Origin: Reticulascus tulasneorum
Lineage: Eukaryota; Ascomycota; Sordariomycetes; Glomerellales; Reticulascaceae
Assembly: GCA_001557505.1 (NCBI GenBank)
Contig: LSAX01000001.1
Location: 3,906,001-3,970,000, forward strand
Length of the DNA stretch: 64,000 nucleotides
Direction: 5' to 3'
Made by a program: the position numbers and the translations under genes. Positions within the stretch are counted from its first letter, which is position 1. Every line of letters begins with the position of its first letter. Under the pieces are notes generated by a model. That model did not search any database and was not told the DNA's origin. It saw only the letters and a list, made by a program, of their open reading frames with translations. Of this stretch, positions 1-12,058 are shown piece by piece.

Positions 1-167
1 TTTAGAAGCCTTGACTTTCGCTTTCTTGTCTGCCTTTGTGGCCTGCTTCTGTTTCTTCTCGGCCTACTCCATAGCGAGTTAGTAACCCTCCTGGATAGTG
101 TTTAGCTGTGACATACTAGTTTAGCCTTTTTAGACTCGCTTTTACCTGCTTTCTTATCCTTGACCAT
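1..167 (-). CDS. Lysine-rich N-terminus of an unidentified protein, cut by the left edge
   Basis: Only the 5' end of this gene is inside the window. Reading on the minus strand from the ATG at 167, exon 1 (167-117) encodes MVKDKKAGKSESKKAKL. An intron at 116-64 (53 bp) starts GTATGT, contains a perfect TACTAAC branch site and ends TAG. Exon 2 (63 to the edge) continues AEKKQKQATKADKKAKVKASK in phase. Without the intron the frame hits a stop, and with it the composition stays strongly basic, which supports the model. Lysine/alanine-rich starts like this are seen on several nuclear or ribosome-associated fungal proteins, including some kelch-repeat (KLHDC4/Kel3-like) proteins. That identity is only a guess, because no domain is visible. 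The gene is divergent from DGAT2. Confidence 0.55.
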
Positions 168-1138
168 CTTGGAATTTATAGACAGTTCAAAGAAACACAC
201 TTTTTATATATTGGGCTTGGTGGGGTTGATTACTTGACGAGATGCGAACGAGCAATCATGGAGGGGTCAAGACTGAAAAATTCAAGATGAAAGAATACAG
301 TGTGTGCGTAATTAAATCTACTGTATGGTGTACTCTGCTCCTGGAACAAATACTCCGTGCGAACTGCGTACGGAACCTCAGAATGAATTTGTCTTCCAAG
401 CTTTCGCGCCCCTTCGAGGGTTCAATTTTTGTGACTCGGAGCTAAGGATTTACTTTTGAAGATTTAATCCTTGAAACTTTCCATTGGACAAGTAGGATCT
501 CCTTATATTAGATCCAGTCTGGACATCGCATCCCCCCAAAACCAGACAGACCTTTGGTACCTGCAGTGCGTTTCGTTGACGGTGTCCAAACGTATGCCTC
601 CAGCGGCACAGCGGCATCACAATAAGTGAGGCTGCTTGTTTTGGTTCCTTTGAAAGGGTTGGCAAAGTGTAAAACGCGTTGCGAACTTGCTTCTGAGCTC
701 CGAACTTAGAGGAATATAGGAAATGGAGTTCCTGAGCTTGAGAATGTGTCTTATGTAATCCAGGAAAAGACCAAGAGCCAATCACCATCGCAGCCGGCCC
801 ACCAAAGTACTGTACGTCATTGCCGCGGCAGTGGCTGGGAACTCTCGGGCCTTTGATTCACGGGCCTAGGCGCACGTTGGAGCTTACTTACCTAATTAGT
901 AGTTGCAACCTCCAAACATACTAATCTGTAGTTCGTTTCTCTCCTACGACTCTTGTGGATGAGACGGACGTATTGGAATTTAATCATGCATACTACGCAC
1001 TCCTAATCTTGCGATTTGCACCTGGCTGAAACCTCGTCTTAAACTCACTCGTGCATCCTTCCAACCAGGCAACCGCAGCATTCCTACGAATCCGAATAAA
1101 CCTCAAAACCTCCGCCATCCCGCGGTCCGACCTCCACC
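168..1138. other. Intergenic region, divergent promoter of the left-edge gene and DGAT2
   Basis: No convincing gene is seen in these 971 bases. The longest open frame, 450-788 on the minus strand, has no recognisable motif and no supporting splice structure, so I treat it as chance. The stretch lies between two divergently oriented starts and must hold both promoters. Confidence 0.6.
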
Positions 1139-2872
1139 ATGTCCAGCCCGGAACCAGGAGAATCCACAGGTGATATCGTTCAGGAAGGTGAGACTCAGCA
1201 CCTATTGCATTGCTTTTCGAACCATGGAGGTCTAGGAGCATTGAGTTGTCGGTTCTTGCAGAGAGCATTGTCATGAAAGAAAGAGGCGCGAAAGCGATGG
1301 CGCGCAAGAAAGCTACTGGCGGCAGCACGCCATCGCCAACCAAACCCCCCCAATCTCGCAAAAGCATCCAACAACGAGGTGTTGTAGAGAATCGCAAGGT
1401 TGACATAATTGCAGCAGCACCAACCCTCGGGCCTTCCCCGCTCAAGACGGAGGAGGATATCCAGCGACCTGGAACAAACAGGAAGGAGTCCAACCATGAG
1501 TACTCGGCAACGGTGCGCATTGCCCGCCTCATGTAGCCTAGTACTTTGCTGACTTGCTGTGAAGGGTCTCGATGAAAGCCCTAAAAGCCCGATCCGCGGT
1601 GTACGAAAATCACCGTCACTGAAAACCAACGGCGTGAAGCTTGAAGATGCCGAAACCCAGACGAACGGCGGTACTGTCAAACCCGGTACAGTTGTTGAGA
1701 GCAATGGAACAAACGATATCAACGCGGAAGACACGGGCGCCGTCAAAACCGAGAAGGAGAGCCTAAACACCGAGGAGGAAGAAACCACATATCCGCCATT
1801 AACTGTTCCAGAGATCGGTCAATACTCGTATGAGCACAGTGCTTGGAGGGCTGCCGGAATAAGATTCGCTCCCTTAAAGGTGCCTTTCGTTCGGCGCATG
1901 CAGACTGCAGCGGTACTGTTCCACTGCTTGTCGATTGTGTCATTCGTGTCGGTCTTTTTCTTCCTGTCCGCCATTCCGCTGACATGGCCGCTGCTGGTAC
2001 CCTACCTCATACATCTTTCACTTTCCACGGCGCCTTCGGACGGCCGGCTGCGCTACCGCTCCGAGTACCTGAGATCGCTTCCCCTTTGGAGGCTATTTGC
2101 AGGCTACTTTCCAGCCGAACTACACAAGACATACGACCTACCTCCTACGAGAAAATATATCTTCGGCTACCATCCACACGGCATTATTTCCCACGGCGCG
2201 TGGGTATCCTTCGCCACGAATGCACTCGGGTTTTCCAAGAAGTTCCCCGGTATCACAAATACCCTCTTGACTTTGGACAACAATTTTCGCATCCCATTCT
2301 ATCGAGACTGGATTCTGGCCATGGGCATCCGATCTGTATCCAAAGAATCGATTTGGAACACTCTGAGCCGAGGCGGTCTGAACAACGAAGGAATGGGCCG
2401 GGCTGTTACCATTGTCGTCGGCGGAGCAAGGGAGTCGCTCGAAGCACAACCGGGCACTCTCCGTCTCATTTTGACAGGACGGAAGGGCTTCATCAAGATG
2501 GCGCTCCGGGCCGGAGCCGACCTCGTACCGATCCTTGCTTTTGGCGAAAATGACTTGTACGATCAGCTCAGCCCGAAGCAACATCCTCTCGTCCATAAAT
2601 TTCAAATGTTCGCGCTTCATGCGTGGAAGTTCACCTTGCCTGCTCTCCACGGGCGTGGCATTCTGAACTATGACGTTGGCTTAATGCCTTACCGACGTCC
2701 GCTCAACATCGTCGTGGGCAAACCTATCAAAGTTGTTGCATCACAGCAACCGAGCCAAGAAGAGATTGATAGGCTGCACATTCTTTACGTCGCCGAACTG
2801 CAGAAGATGTGGGACACGTATAAGGATCAATTCGCGAAGAACCGGAAGGCAGAAATGCAGTTCCTTGCGTGA
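1139..2872 (+). CDS. DGA1: Diacylglycerol O-acyltransferase, DGAT2 family
   Basis: Joins acyl-CoA to diacylglycerol to make triacylglycerol at the ER and lipid-droplet surface. Model: exons 1139-1187, 1262-1512 and 1565-2872, giving 535 aa. Intron 1 (1188-1261) runs GTGAGA to GCAG. Intron 2 (1513-1564) is 52 bp with a GCTGAC branch site. The start MSSPEPGESTGDIVQEE is chosen because it is the first ATG whose splicing keeps the frame open. Residues 1-175 are low-complexity and charged. A hydrophobic hairpin at about 213-255 precedes the family signature HPHG at 303-306 (in YHPHGIISHG). The conserved block GFIKMALRAGADLVP followed by FGEND matches the DGAT2 signature near residue 408. The C-terminal half fits the family length; the long N-terminal extension is common in filamentous fungi. 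APN1 follows in tandem. Family assignment is secure; the N-terminal exon structure is less so. Confidence 0.93.
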
Positions 2873-3401
2873 GCTGCTCCGGCTGACGAGGATGGAGAAC
2901 AATTTTGTACTTCTTTCTTTGTATATATCCTTGGTGCTCAAACTTGGCTAGTGTAGGATATTGTGGAATGACCATGGGGGGACAGGAGGGTTGACCTAGG
3001 AAGGCACCTGAACGGGATAAGCTCACTGGTATAGTAAGGAATAAGTGAAACAAGGCTCTGATAGACAAATTGGACAGTGATACTCCTGATATGCCCCAAA
3101 TTTGAGACTAAATTTTGTATTAACGACAAATTCTTGGCCTCCACTTGTTGGCCGTTGTGAACTTTAAGATCGAAGGTAAACTGGTGAAACTCAGACCGTC
3201 TGGGAACAAAAGGCGTGTCACCTGACTTCGCGCCTTTCCCGAGTCACCCCAGTCGCGAGCAAATCGGCGTCACAGATCCGAGAGCCCCAACTCCGGCGCC
3301 CCTGGCATTAATCTCGCATCATCTCCTTTCAACTTGACGCACTCCAATCAACATACCTCAATTGGCGAGGTGGCTCGACACAAGACCTCCAGTTCATCAA
3401 A
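2873..3401. other. Intergenic, DGAT2 3' end and APN1 promoter
   Basis: This 529-base gap lies between two genes on the plus strand. It should carry the DGAT2 3' UTR and the APN1 promoter. I see no other coding or RNA gene in it. Confidence 0.6.
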
Positions 3402-4872
3402 ATGACTCGCACGTCGCCTCGGAAGAAGCTAACACCGGCCGTCCAAGTCACAAAGGTCGAGAAGACGGTTACGGCAACCACCAACGGGACCAGTAGTAAG
3501 ACAAAAGTTGTGTCGAAAATCAAGCAAGTGACGAAGAAAGTGGTTGGAAAGCGCAAGGCTACCTCGGACGACGAGCACGAACACGAGCACAAGGACGACA
3601 GCGAAGAGGAACAGCCGAAGGCTGCGAAGAAACGGAAGACCAAGGCAAAGGGAGCTGGCGCAATGATTTACGCCGAGCGGACAGCTGTGTCTTCCCTGAA
3701 GAAGTCGATGTATATCGGTGCGCATGTCAGTGGTGCTGGGGGTAAGTGGCTAAACAGGACCGTATGCGGCCTCCTCTTGGCGCTGACGACTCGGTTACAG
3801 GCGTGCACAATGCGATTCAGAATGCCACAAACGTCGGGGCCAATTCTTTTGCTCTGTTTCTAAAGTCCCAGCGAAAGTGGGAGAGTCCACCGCTCGCAGC
3901 AGACGTCAGGGATCAGTTCCGTGCGCTGGCAGAGAAGCACCAATTCGATGCAGCCAAACATGCCCTGCCCCACGGTTCGTACCTTGTCAACCTGGCACAA
4001 GCAGACCCCCAAAAGGCGAACCAGGCATATTCATGCTTCCTGGATGACTTGCAAAGGTGTGAGCAGCTGGGGATCAAGCTCTATAATTTTCACCCTGGCA
4101 ACACTGGGGGCGAGTCACGGGAGGCGGCTTGTGGTCGCATCGCTGCACAGCTGAACAAGTCGCACAAAGCCACCAAGACTGTCATCACGGTCTTGGAGAA
4201 CATGGCGGGCACTGGCAATGTGGTGGGATCCAAGTTCGAGGATCTGAGGGACATCATTGCGGGGGTCGACGACAAGTCCAGGGTTGGCGTGTGCATCGAT
4301 ACATGCCACGCCTTTGCCGCAGGGTACGACTTGCGAACGCCCGAGGCGTTCAAGAAGACCTTCGACGAATTTGAGAAAATCGTAGGCACGAAATATCTCA
4401 GAGCATTCCACCGTAGGTCACAGCCCCAAACTGGTGAAACTACACTACTAATGCGCACTCAGTCAACGACAGCAAGGCACCCTTCGCTTCGAACCGAGAT
4501 CTCCACGCCAACATCGGCACCGGCTTCCTAGGTCTACGATCCTTCCACAGCATCATGAACCACGAGCCCTTCCAAGGCATGCCTATGGTGCTGGAGACGC
4601 CGATCGACAGAAAGGGCCCGGACGGCAAGTCCACCGAGGACCTGCAGATCTGGGCGCAGGAGATCAAGCTTCTGGAAGGCCTGATTGGCGCCGACGCGGA
4701 GAGCGAGGAGTTTAAGGCCCTGGAGACGGAGCTGGCGGCCAAGGGTGCGGATGAGAGAAATAAGTTGCAGGACCAAGTGGATCGGAAAGCGGCCAAGGAT
4801 GCGAAAAAGGGAACGAGGAAGGGGGGGAAGAGGAAGAAGAAGGACGAAACTGATGACGAGGACAGCGAGTAG
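3402..4872 (+). CDS. APN1: AP endonuclease, endonuclease IV family (Apn1)
   Basis: Cleaves the DNA backbone 5' to abasic sites and trims 3' blocking groups in base excision repair. Model: exons 3402-3741, 3801-4412 and 4463-4872, 453 aa. Intron 1 has GTAAGT/TTACAG ends and intron 2 GTAGGT/CTCAG with a CTAAT branch; both splices restore the exact family sequence. Residues 1-100 are a basic then acidic extension. The TIM-barrel domain begins at about 103 with MYIGAHVSGAGG (His108). The zinc-ligand motifs NFHPG, VLENMAG, CIDTCHAFAAGYD, HLNDSK and MVLETP appear in the expected order. The tail after about residue 420 is rich in Lys and acidic residues and probably serves in nuclear import, as the basic tail does in yeast Apn1 (known of the family). 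OGG1, upstream of this enzyme in the same pathway, lies 32 kb away. Confidence 0.95.
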
Positions 4873-5218
4873 GGATGCGAATAGTTGGTATGGTATTAGG
4901 ATATGTATAACATAGCACACTTCTTCCATTGCTACCCTTAAATTCAAACCTTCGTCTCACTGCCTCAAACACGCACCATCAAAGCATAGCTTCACCTTGG
5001 CTCAAGTCAACACAACTACCAGATCATGGGACACAGAGAAATCAGAAACAAGACCGTATGATCTACGACCGGTTGCTGCCAGTGAAAGAGCAATATGTAA
5101 TCAGTTATGTTCAATACTCAAACTCAAGTTGGTATAATAATTCAATCATCCAACAGCCCCCACCATCCCCAACGCCAAAGTCATGATTCATACGATGTAC
5201 ACCGCCCGTCTAAGTGCA
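4873..5218. other. Convergent 3' regions of APN1 and BUB1
   Basis: A 346-base gap between two genes pointing at each other. It is expected to hold both 3' UTRs and poly(A) signals; nothing else is recognisable. Confidence 0.6.
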
Positions 5219-8200
5219 TCACTTCTTCCCCTTCGCATGCGCCTCCACCTTGCCAACGAGGCTCTTCAGGCCAATTCCCCTCTCGCAGTTCCCCTCAAGC
5301 CACACCTCCATCCGCTCTCTCACAGCCTTCATCCCTTTCAGGACGGGCATCGCTGCCCCCTCTTCCGTCTCCACGAACGATCCCGGGTTGAGCAGCAGCT
5401 CAAAACACTCGGTCCAGATCTCAGTCTGCCAATATCGCTTCAGACTCTCCCGGATCTTGTATTTCCTGCCCGTCTTGCCGAGGCCCCCCTGGTCGCAGCG
5501 TACCGTCTCGATGTACTTGCCGAACAACAGGCAGTGGATTATCCCCGCAAGGCCGTGGTAGTCGATCTGCCACGTCCACGGCCGCCCCTCCCGCATCTCG
5601 GCGCAGTCCTGCGCGCTGGTCTTCCAGTCCGCGATGAACTGCACGTCGGGCCGGAAATTTCGCATGTCGATGCCTCGACCGAAATCGATGAGGACAACTC
5701 CCCGCGCTGACCAGCCGCCCGTGCCGTCCGCGCGGTACTGCGTCGCCATAGGCGGATCGCTGTTCGTAACATCGAGGCGAACGAGACAGTTATCTGCCTT
5801 GAGATCGCCATGGAGGACGTTCCGCGCGTGAAGGGCTTCGACGGTACGGAGCAGTTCGATCGTGAAGAACATGGCCAGCTGCTCGTCCATAACGGCAGAC
5901 GGCTCGGCGCGGAAGAAGTTTACAACGTCGAGGAGAGTACCGTGGGGGTGAAAAGGCAGGAAGAGGAAACCCTCATCTTGGTAGAGATGCATCTCGTGCG
6001 CGTAGGAGATAGAGGCCGCGGCACGGTGGTGGGGTCCGAGGCGAGTGTGAGCCACTCGCATCATATGGAACTCCCATGGGGTGGGTGGCAATTCCATCTT
6101 CAGTGCTTCTAGGTTGCTGCGATGACTCACCGCAAAGGCGCCCTTGCCCATGGCTACAATTCCCTCAGCCTCCTGGTCTTCTTCTTCCGTCAGGTTCTCG
6201 ACGAGATAGACTGGAGCGAAGGCGCCTGCTCCGAGCTCCTTCTTGACAGCGTATTGGGTCGAAATATCTGGAAATTCGAGGACCATGGCGGCCACGACAC
6301 TGCTGGTCCGATCAGAGCCATTCTTTCCAATCTTCGACATGGCCTTGGCAAACTTCCGGATGTCGTTTCCCTTCTCGTATTTATCGTCCCGGTGGTCGTA
6401 GAATCCGGGGTACGAATTCAATGGCGGATGTATGTGAGCTAGAATCTCGTTCCGTACAATTTCGTCGACAGGATTGCATTGAAGATCCTTGATGATTGGG
6501 CCCTTGGGAGGAATCGACTTCACAGCTGGCGGTTTGGCTTGTTCCAGAAGTGGCGGCGCAATCTTGGCCACAGGGCGCGCCTCGTTGATGACCTCGCGGA
6601 GCGGACTGCTAAACAGCTCCTCCGAGTCAATTTCCGACTCTACAGGCGTGGCCACTTCATCCACCTCGCTAGGCGAACGGTAGATCACCTTCCGTTCAGT
6701 CATCAGCCCCAGCGAAGACTCGGTCCTCTCCGTGATGGGGGTCATAAACGGAAGGCGGTTATTAGCCGCCTCGACCGAATCCCTATAGGGTCGTGTTCGC
6801 GGTTCATAATCCTCCGGTGGAATTGGCACGTATATTGTTCTCGTATGAGGAAATTCATCGTTCATAGGAGTTTCGGCTTCGTCGACCTCGTCGCCCTCCT
6901 CCCCTTCGGGCTCTTCTGGTTCTCCAGAGTGTCCATCGGAGACTGAGTCTGACAGATCTGGATCAGGACTGATTAGATCTGACACTAAAGTATCGTTCGC
7001 CACTTCCTCTGTGACCTCTCCGTTCACGTCGGGGACATGCTTCCGTGTGGAGAAGTCAGACCATTCGCTCACACTCTTGACGTCAGACGTTTCATCGTCA
7101 TCACCATCGCCGGCCTCGCTGATGGTGTCTACTTGTCTAGTAGTTGTCGTGCTTTCCGCACCGCTGGTATAGTCTCCGTCGGTCTCGTAGTCGTCCTCAT
7201 CAGCGCTCTCTTCCTCTTCCTCCGGTGCAGTCTTGAGCGGCTGGTTGAATATCTCGTATATCTCATCAGTCGCAGCCTTTGTATGCATCGTCATTGTTGG
7301 CTCTGCTGAATTCTTCTTCCTCATCTTTGGACGAGATGGGGAATCAAGATTTGCTTTGACTGCGACCAGTTAGCACTAACGTAGCGAGCAGTTGAGGCAG
7401 GTACTCACTAATTTGTGTTTCGTTTACCTCCATCACTTTCATCTTCTTGCTCTTGCCTCCTCGAGGAAGACCCTTGATTGCTCCGTTCTCGTCTAACACT
7501 ACCGTCTCAGTATGGACAACCAATTTCTCTTGGACCATTTGGCTGAGTCCGTCAACATCAGATGTTCTCTCAGGTGTTACATCAGCTGAAATATCAATCA
7601 AAGAGTCATCCAACAACGCCTCGTTCTCCCAGGATCTGTCTAGCCATCCACGATTCATGGCCCAGATTTCCTCAAAGCTGAGCTCCGAACCCGGCTCCTC
7701 TGGAGTCGGGTAGACAGCCTCGAGACTGACGAAGACACGTTCCCTTTTCCCATTGGAAGGGTTTACAATCATCTGATGTTTAGACGGCATAAGTGTAATG
7801 TGAGACTTTGATATTTGTGATCGAGACTGAAGTACAAAACGCCATGAGCCATAAATTAGTCCTAGATTCATCAACAAATGGGCATGATGGGAAGAACAAA
7901 TAAGACATACCGTGTCCCTGAACACCGCCAGCTTTGGAGCGCTGCTCTTCTTTCCACCCGCCTTCAATGTTTCACCCGCCCACGGCTTGGGCTCTACCAC
8001 ATTCTCCTTCTTCCTGTCTGCGAGAGTGCCAATGTTATCCCATCCCTTCGAGCCAGCTACTCTCGATGAGAGTGCCGGTGGTGCGGCATCTGCGTCTGAG
8101 AAGATGGCCATCTTGGCCTTGCCCCCCTTTGCTGTTTGGCTGCCGACACCGTTGTTGGATCTTGGTGCTTGTGGATCCGCTGCTCGCGCCGCTGCTGCGA

Positions 8201-8900
8201 AGGGATCGATCTTGGCGGCAAGAACTGGTCGCACCGTCGGCAGAGCTGGTGAAGACGGCGCATCACCGACTTCTGGCTGCTGTTCTAGTCTCTGCTCGAA
8301 CTCCTTGAATTTGCGCATCAAGCGCTGCGTAGGTCTTGCCTCCCGCTCGATGCCCAATTTGTAAACCTCCTCCGCTTGAGTCCACCTGCCTGCGCCCTCA
8401 AGCCAGGCAGCGTACTCCTCATAGAACAACGCGAGTCCCTCGCCGATCCCATGCCGGGAAAGATACAGGAACGTTTCACGCGGCGCATCTGAGAAGAACT
8501 GGATGTACAAAAGCCATAGCTTCATGTACCGCGGATCATTCTTGTATTGTGCCGCGTTGACGAACATCTTGGTCGCACGCTCCAAAATCGTGTGCAGTTG
8601 CGACTGGGGCGTTGCTTGCGCAGATGGATACGCATCCAGCGTCCATCGCACATATCTGTCAAAGACGTCTAGTGGATCATCTGATTCCGAGAGGTTTGTG
8701 ACTTCAGCCTCGTATTCCGCGCGAATGCAATCGTGGACATTCTTAGTATCTGTTGGCGTCGGGGTCGACAACTTGTGCAGTGGTGATGGCGAAAACAATT
8801 CGACGAGCTTCTTGGCGGAGCGACCACTGGGAAGCGCCTGTATGTTTTCTTTTTGGGCTTCGATGATGTCGAAGTTGATTAGGTCTTCGGAGGCTGCCAT
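5219..8900 (-). CDS. BUB1: Spindle-checkpoint kinase Bub1 (Bub1/Mad3 family)
   Basis: Serine/threonine kinase that acts at kinetochores in the spindle assembly checkpoint. Model: exons 8900-7911, 7826-7409 and 7359-5219, 1182 aa. The first intron has GTATGT, branch ACTAAT and TTCAG; the second has GTGAGT, branch GCTAAC and CGCAG. Alternative acceptors at the first intron give a stop. The N-terminus MAASEDLINFDII leads into a KEN box (17-19) and the TPR-like Bub1/Mad3 homology region (about 70-215). A second KEN occurs in RKKENVV. A GLEBS-type Bub3-binding stretch lies at about 361-392 (VFVSLEAVYP then LSFEEIWAMNRGW). An acidic disordered middle precedes the kinase: glycine loop GAGAFAPV (846-853), Lys890 in EALKME, HGDLKADN (986-993) and DFG (1028-1030). 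All catalytic residues are present. In-frame ATGs at 9011 and 9089 would lengthen the N-terminus; 8900 fits fungal Bub1 starts best. Confidence 0.94.
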
Positions 8901-9434
8901 GGTTAGTGCTTCAGGCTTCGGGCCCTCTTTGTCTCCGATGGGTTGATGGAGAATTGTCGGTCGTTGTGGTGTCTGGGGAGAGGAGGGGAAGGTCTGAAAA
9001 GGAGTTTGCATGTTGGTGTTGTGGTGTTGACTTTCAGGACGGTTTAGTGGCGCGTTGTTGTGGCAACCGGGATAGATGGTTCGCACCACACAGTGGCTAC
9101 ACCTACCAGTTCATCTGTACATGTGTGTGTAATGAATGTAATTTGTATTTCAGCGGATTTGTCCTCATAGAAGTCTGGGGGTTGAGCAGTCCGCAGGACG
9201 TATACTCATTGATACAAGTATTTTCACGACGTAGACTAAAACAATGCAGCGCTTTTTTTTCTTTCGATTCACCGCACTCAAATGGGACGCCGCCTAGCGT
9301 CTCCATCCGCTGCAGTTTAGCAGTTGCTATTTTTGATACTAAACATGTACGCATATATACAGACCGCGAACCCTCCCCTTGCCATCTCTATTATCTTCCT
9401 ATCGAGACTGTTCCAACCCGTCCCCTCGCTCCAC
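8901..9434. other. Intergenic, BUB1 promoter and 3' end of the APH-type gene
   Basis: This 534-base gap separates two minus-strand genes. The BUB1 frame stays open upstream to an ATG at 9089, so part of it could be coding, but the sequence there lacks family similarity. No other feature is seen. Confidence 0.5.
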
Positions 9435-10657
9435 TCACAGTTTCGCAACCACACTCGTCCCCTCCTCACTCTTCCCAATCAGCTCCCATGCAAACTCGGC
9501 CAACGGGATCCTCGTATCCGCGTACCTCTGCGCCTGCTCGCTGTTTGCCTGCCGCTGCGCAACCCGCGCCGCAATGCCCTGGCATACGGCCGCGGACCGG
9601 AAGATGTTGAACGCCATGCCCCAGTTCAGCTCCGCACTCGGATCGTACCCCGATATCCCCGTGTACCACTGAACAACCTGGGCGGGCGACGGCAGGCCTG
9701 GCGTCGCGCCGCGCAGGAAGCCCTTGTGCGCGTTGGTGCCGCTGCGTGAGGCGGTGAAGTAGGGTGTGAGGAAGTTGCAGAGGTCTGAGAGGGGGTGGCC
9801 GACTGTGGACATTTCCCAGCTGTGGATACCGTCAGTTTCCGGCCGGGTTTCAAAGTAGCACTTAGGAAGGGGAGAGAAGGCTTACTCCAAGATGCCAATC
9901 ACCCTCGGCTCCGTCTTATGAAATACCAAGTTGTCAATCTTGTAATCCCCATGGATCAAAGTCACCCGGTCCTTAGGCTGCTTCCTCGCCTCTCTAAAGA
10001 ATGCAATCGTCTCTTCAAAATGCGGCAAGTCCCCGACGGGCTGCTGAGTATCCGCGTCTTTCGCATCCGCCTGACTCGTACAGATCGTGACCCAAGTCTC
10101 AATCTGCCGGTTGTAGAACCCGCTCGCCTTGCCGAAGCTCCCCAGCCCTACATCCGCAACCTTTACCCGGTGCAGCTTGGCTAGCGTGTCCACGGCGGCA
10201 TGCCACAGCTTTGTCCGCTCATCGGGGGAAATGCCCGGCATGGCTGGGTCCTCGAGAATGCGCCCGTCGAGGAACTCCATGATATAGAATGGCGTGCCGA
10301 CCACGGAGGAGTCTTCGCAGAGGCAGTAGGCTTTGGGAACCGGCACGTCGGTGTGCTCGAGGGCATGGATTACGCGGTATTCTCGCTCGACCTTGTGGGC
10401 TGTTTTGGAGACGAGCTTTCCTGGCGGCTTCTTGCGCATGACGTAGCGCTGGCCGTCGGAGGCTGTGAGCTGGTAGGTTGGGTTCGACTGCCCGAAGCCG
10501 AACTGGGGAAACAATTGTCAGAGCCTGCGTGATCCAGTGCGACTTAGTACCTGCTTACCTGCTTGATATCCAGCGGAATCTTGATCTCCGGCACATTCTG
10601 TTCGATATACCTCTCCAGCGCCTTCTGGTCAATCGGATGCCGCACCTGTCCCGCCAT
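9435..10657 (-). CDS. APH-family phosphotransferase, ACAD10/11 N-domain-like
   Basis: Aminoglycoside-phosphotransferase-fold kinase of the type fused to acyl-CoA dehydrogenases in animal ACAD10/ACAD11, here as a stand-alone protein. Model: exons 10657-10559, 10502-9886 and 9819-9435, 366 aa. Intron 1 (10558-10503) is GTAAGC..CCCAG and intron 2 (9885-9820) is GTAAGC..CACAG. The second splice creates the codon for Asp in GILDWEMSTVGHP, the metal-binding motif, which is strong support. Other motifs: MRKKPPGKL (nucleotide-binding lysine region), VEREYRVI and the catalytic LIHGDYKIDNLVF. The ACAD10/11 N-domains are linked to phosphorylation of 4-hydroxyacyl-CoAs in fatty-acid breakdown (family knowledge). 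For this fungal protein the substrate is not evident from the sequence. No dehydrogenase domain is attached or adjacent. Confidence 0.88.
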
Positions 10658-12058
10658 GTTGGAGGGAATTGTCGATAGCTTGCTCAACACGTACTATAGC
10701 CAGGGTCGCTGTGCTCTGGGAATCGGGAGCTCAGCTCAAAATACAGCTTTGATGGACAATTTTCCTTAGCACGCAAGAAGTAGTAACCTGTGATACATCC
10801 CCAGTCCTGAATTGTAAGACTGGGGGACAACGAGAGCTTACATATCGATCGTATTGGCGGAGTGACGTTGGCGGGGGATTTTACCTTTCGGCGACGGCAA
10901 GATAAGCCGAGGTCCACCGGCCACAAACTTCCCCAGGAAAATGGCCCAGACAATCGGATCTTGAAAGCCAATTTTGTTTGGCCGCGGGTCTAGATACCCG
11001 CCCGGGCTTCATTGGCCGTCTCAAGATCGTCGAATGCCATTCGGAATGCATCGATGCTAAGCTTGTCTCACCCAGGCCGATTGGTCTTTTCCAAAATCAC
11101 AACTGCATAAGGGACGGCATCTCATTTCATTGGAGTAGGTGGTTATCGAGCATCACAGGCATTTCAGTCGCATAACCAATCATCTACAAGTCACCAGAAT
11201 CAAAGAAGAAAAACAATTGGTACAGGTTAAAAGGGTTCGTATGCGTCCAAGTGTCTTCCCTAGGTGAATATATCCGGCGACGGATTGCCAGGAACGAGTC
11301 TATCTCCATCCCAAGAAGCTAAAGTAGTAGTAGTGCTAGTAGTTATTGTCTCTGACATTCTTTTCTCTTTCCAACTTTGACTTTCGGCAAGCTGTTCTGT
11401 TTCGAAATTTTCCACACTTCTTTTCTCCTCGTCGATAATAAAAAAACTCCCTGCTCAAAATTCAAGTTCCACTGCTGGTAGCCAGACCATATGTTCTTCT
11501 GCAACCACCAAAAAAAGCCAGCTCAAGAGAAGTTGTGGACAAGAAGTGAAGCACGTCGGACAAAGGAAATGGGTGGTTTTAAACAAATAAGCACAAAGAG
11601 GGGTATCCTTCATTTCGAGTCATCCATGCATTCTTTCCTTCCAATGTCCCTTCGACCACCCACCCGCTCTCACGGATGATATGCTGTTGCCAGTCAAGTA
11701 ACTGTATTAGATAAAGGAAAACCAAGCAACCTTGCTCGGCCGAGTCGGGTCAACCTGTCGTTCGCAGACAGCGCAAGCGAAAGTCCTGTGTGCCAGCGTC
11801 TCCATGTGAATGCGGGAATCGACTCCATCCCTAAGTGATCCTGTCCAATTTGAAGGCCATCCAAGCAAAATAAAAGAAGAAAAACACACTCAACGCTAAC
11901 CTGCCTGCCGTGACTCCCGCCGTATAGACCGTTGCTTAATGTGAGAAAGAGGGGAGATGGGTAATAGCCCGTCGTGACTTCATAATCGCTGACAAAGGAG
12001 ATCGAAGGGTGGTCGATAGAGACATGTCGACGAGAGTCGGGCGGCCGTCAGCTCCAGA
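10658..12058. other. Intergenic, APH-gene promoter and hapB 3' region
   Basis: These 1.4 kb sit between two minus-strand genes. The part near 11200-12050 is probably the hapB 3' UTR. It includes a short AGT repeat at about 11322-11340. Open frames here are short and unsupported. Confidence 0.5.

Noticed and set aside
1843..2553. 236-codon plus-strand frame
   Set aside because: It is a shifted-frame shadow of the DGAT2 coding exon.
6110..6131. GTGAGT..CTAG on the minus strand inside the BUB1 kinase exon, resembling a 22-nt intron
   Set aside because: It is far too short for a spliceosomal intron, its removal shifts the frame, and the unspliced reading gives the expected kinase sequence (GAFAVSHRSNLEALKME).
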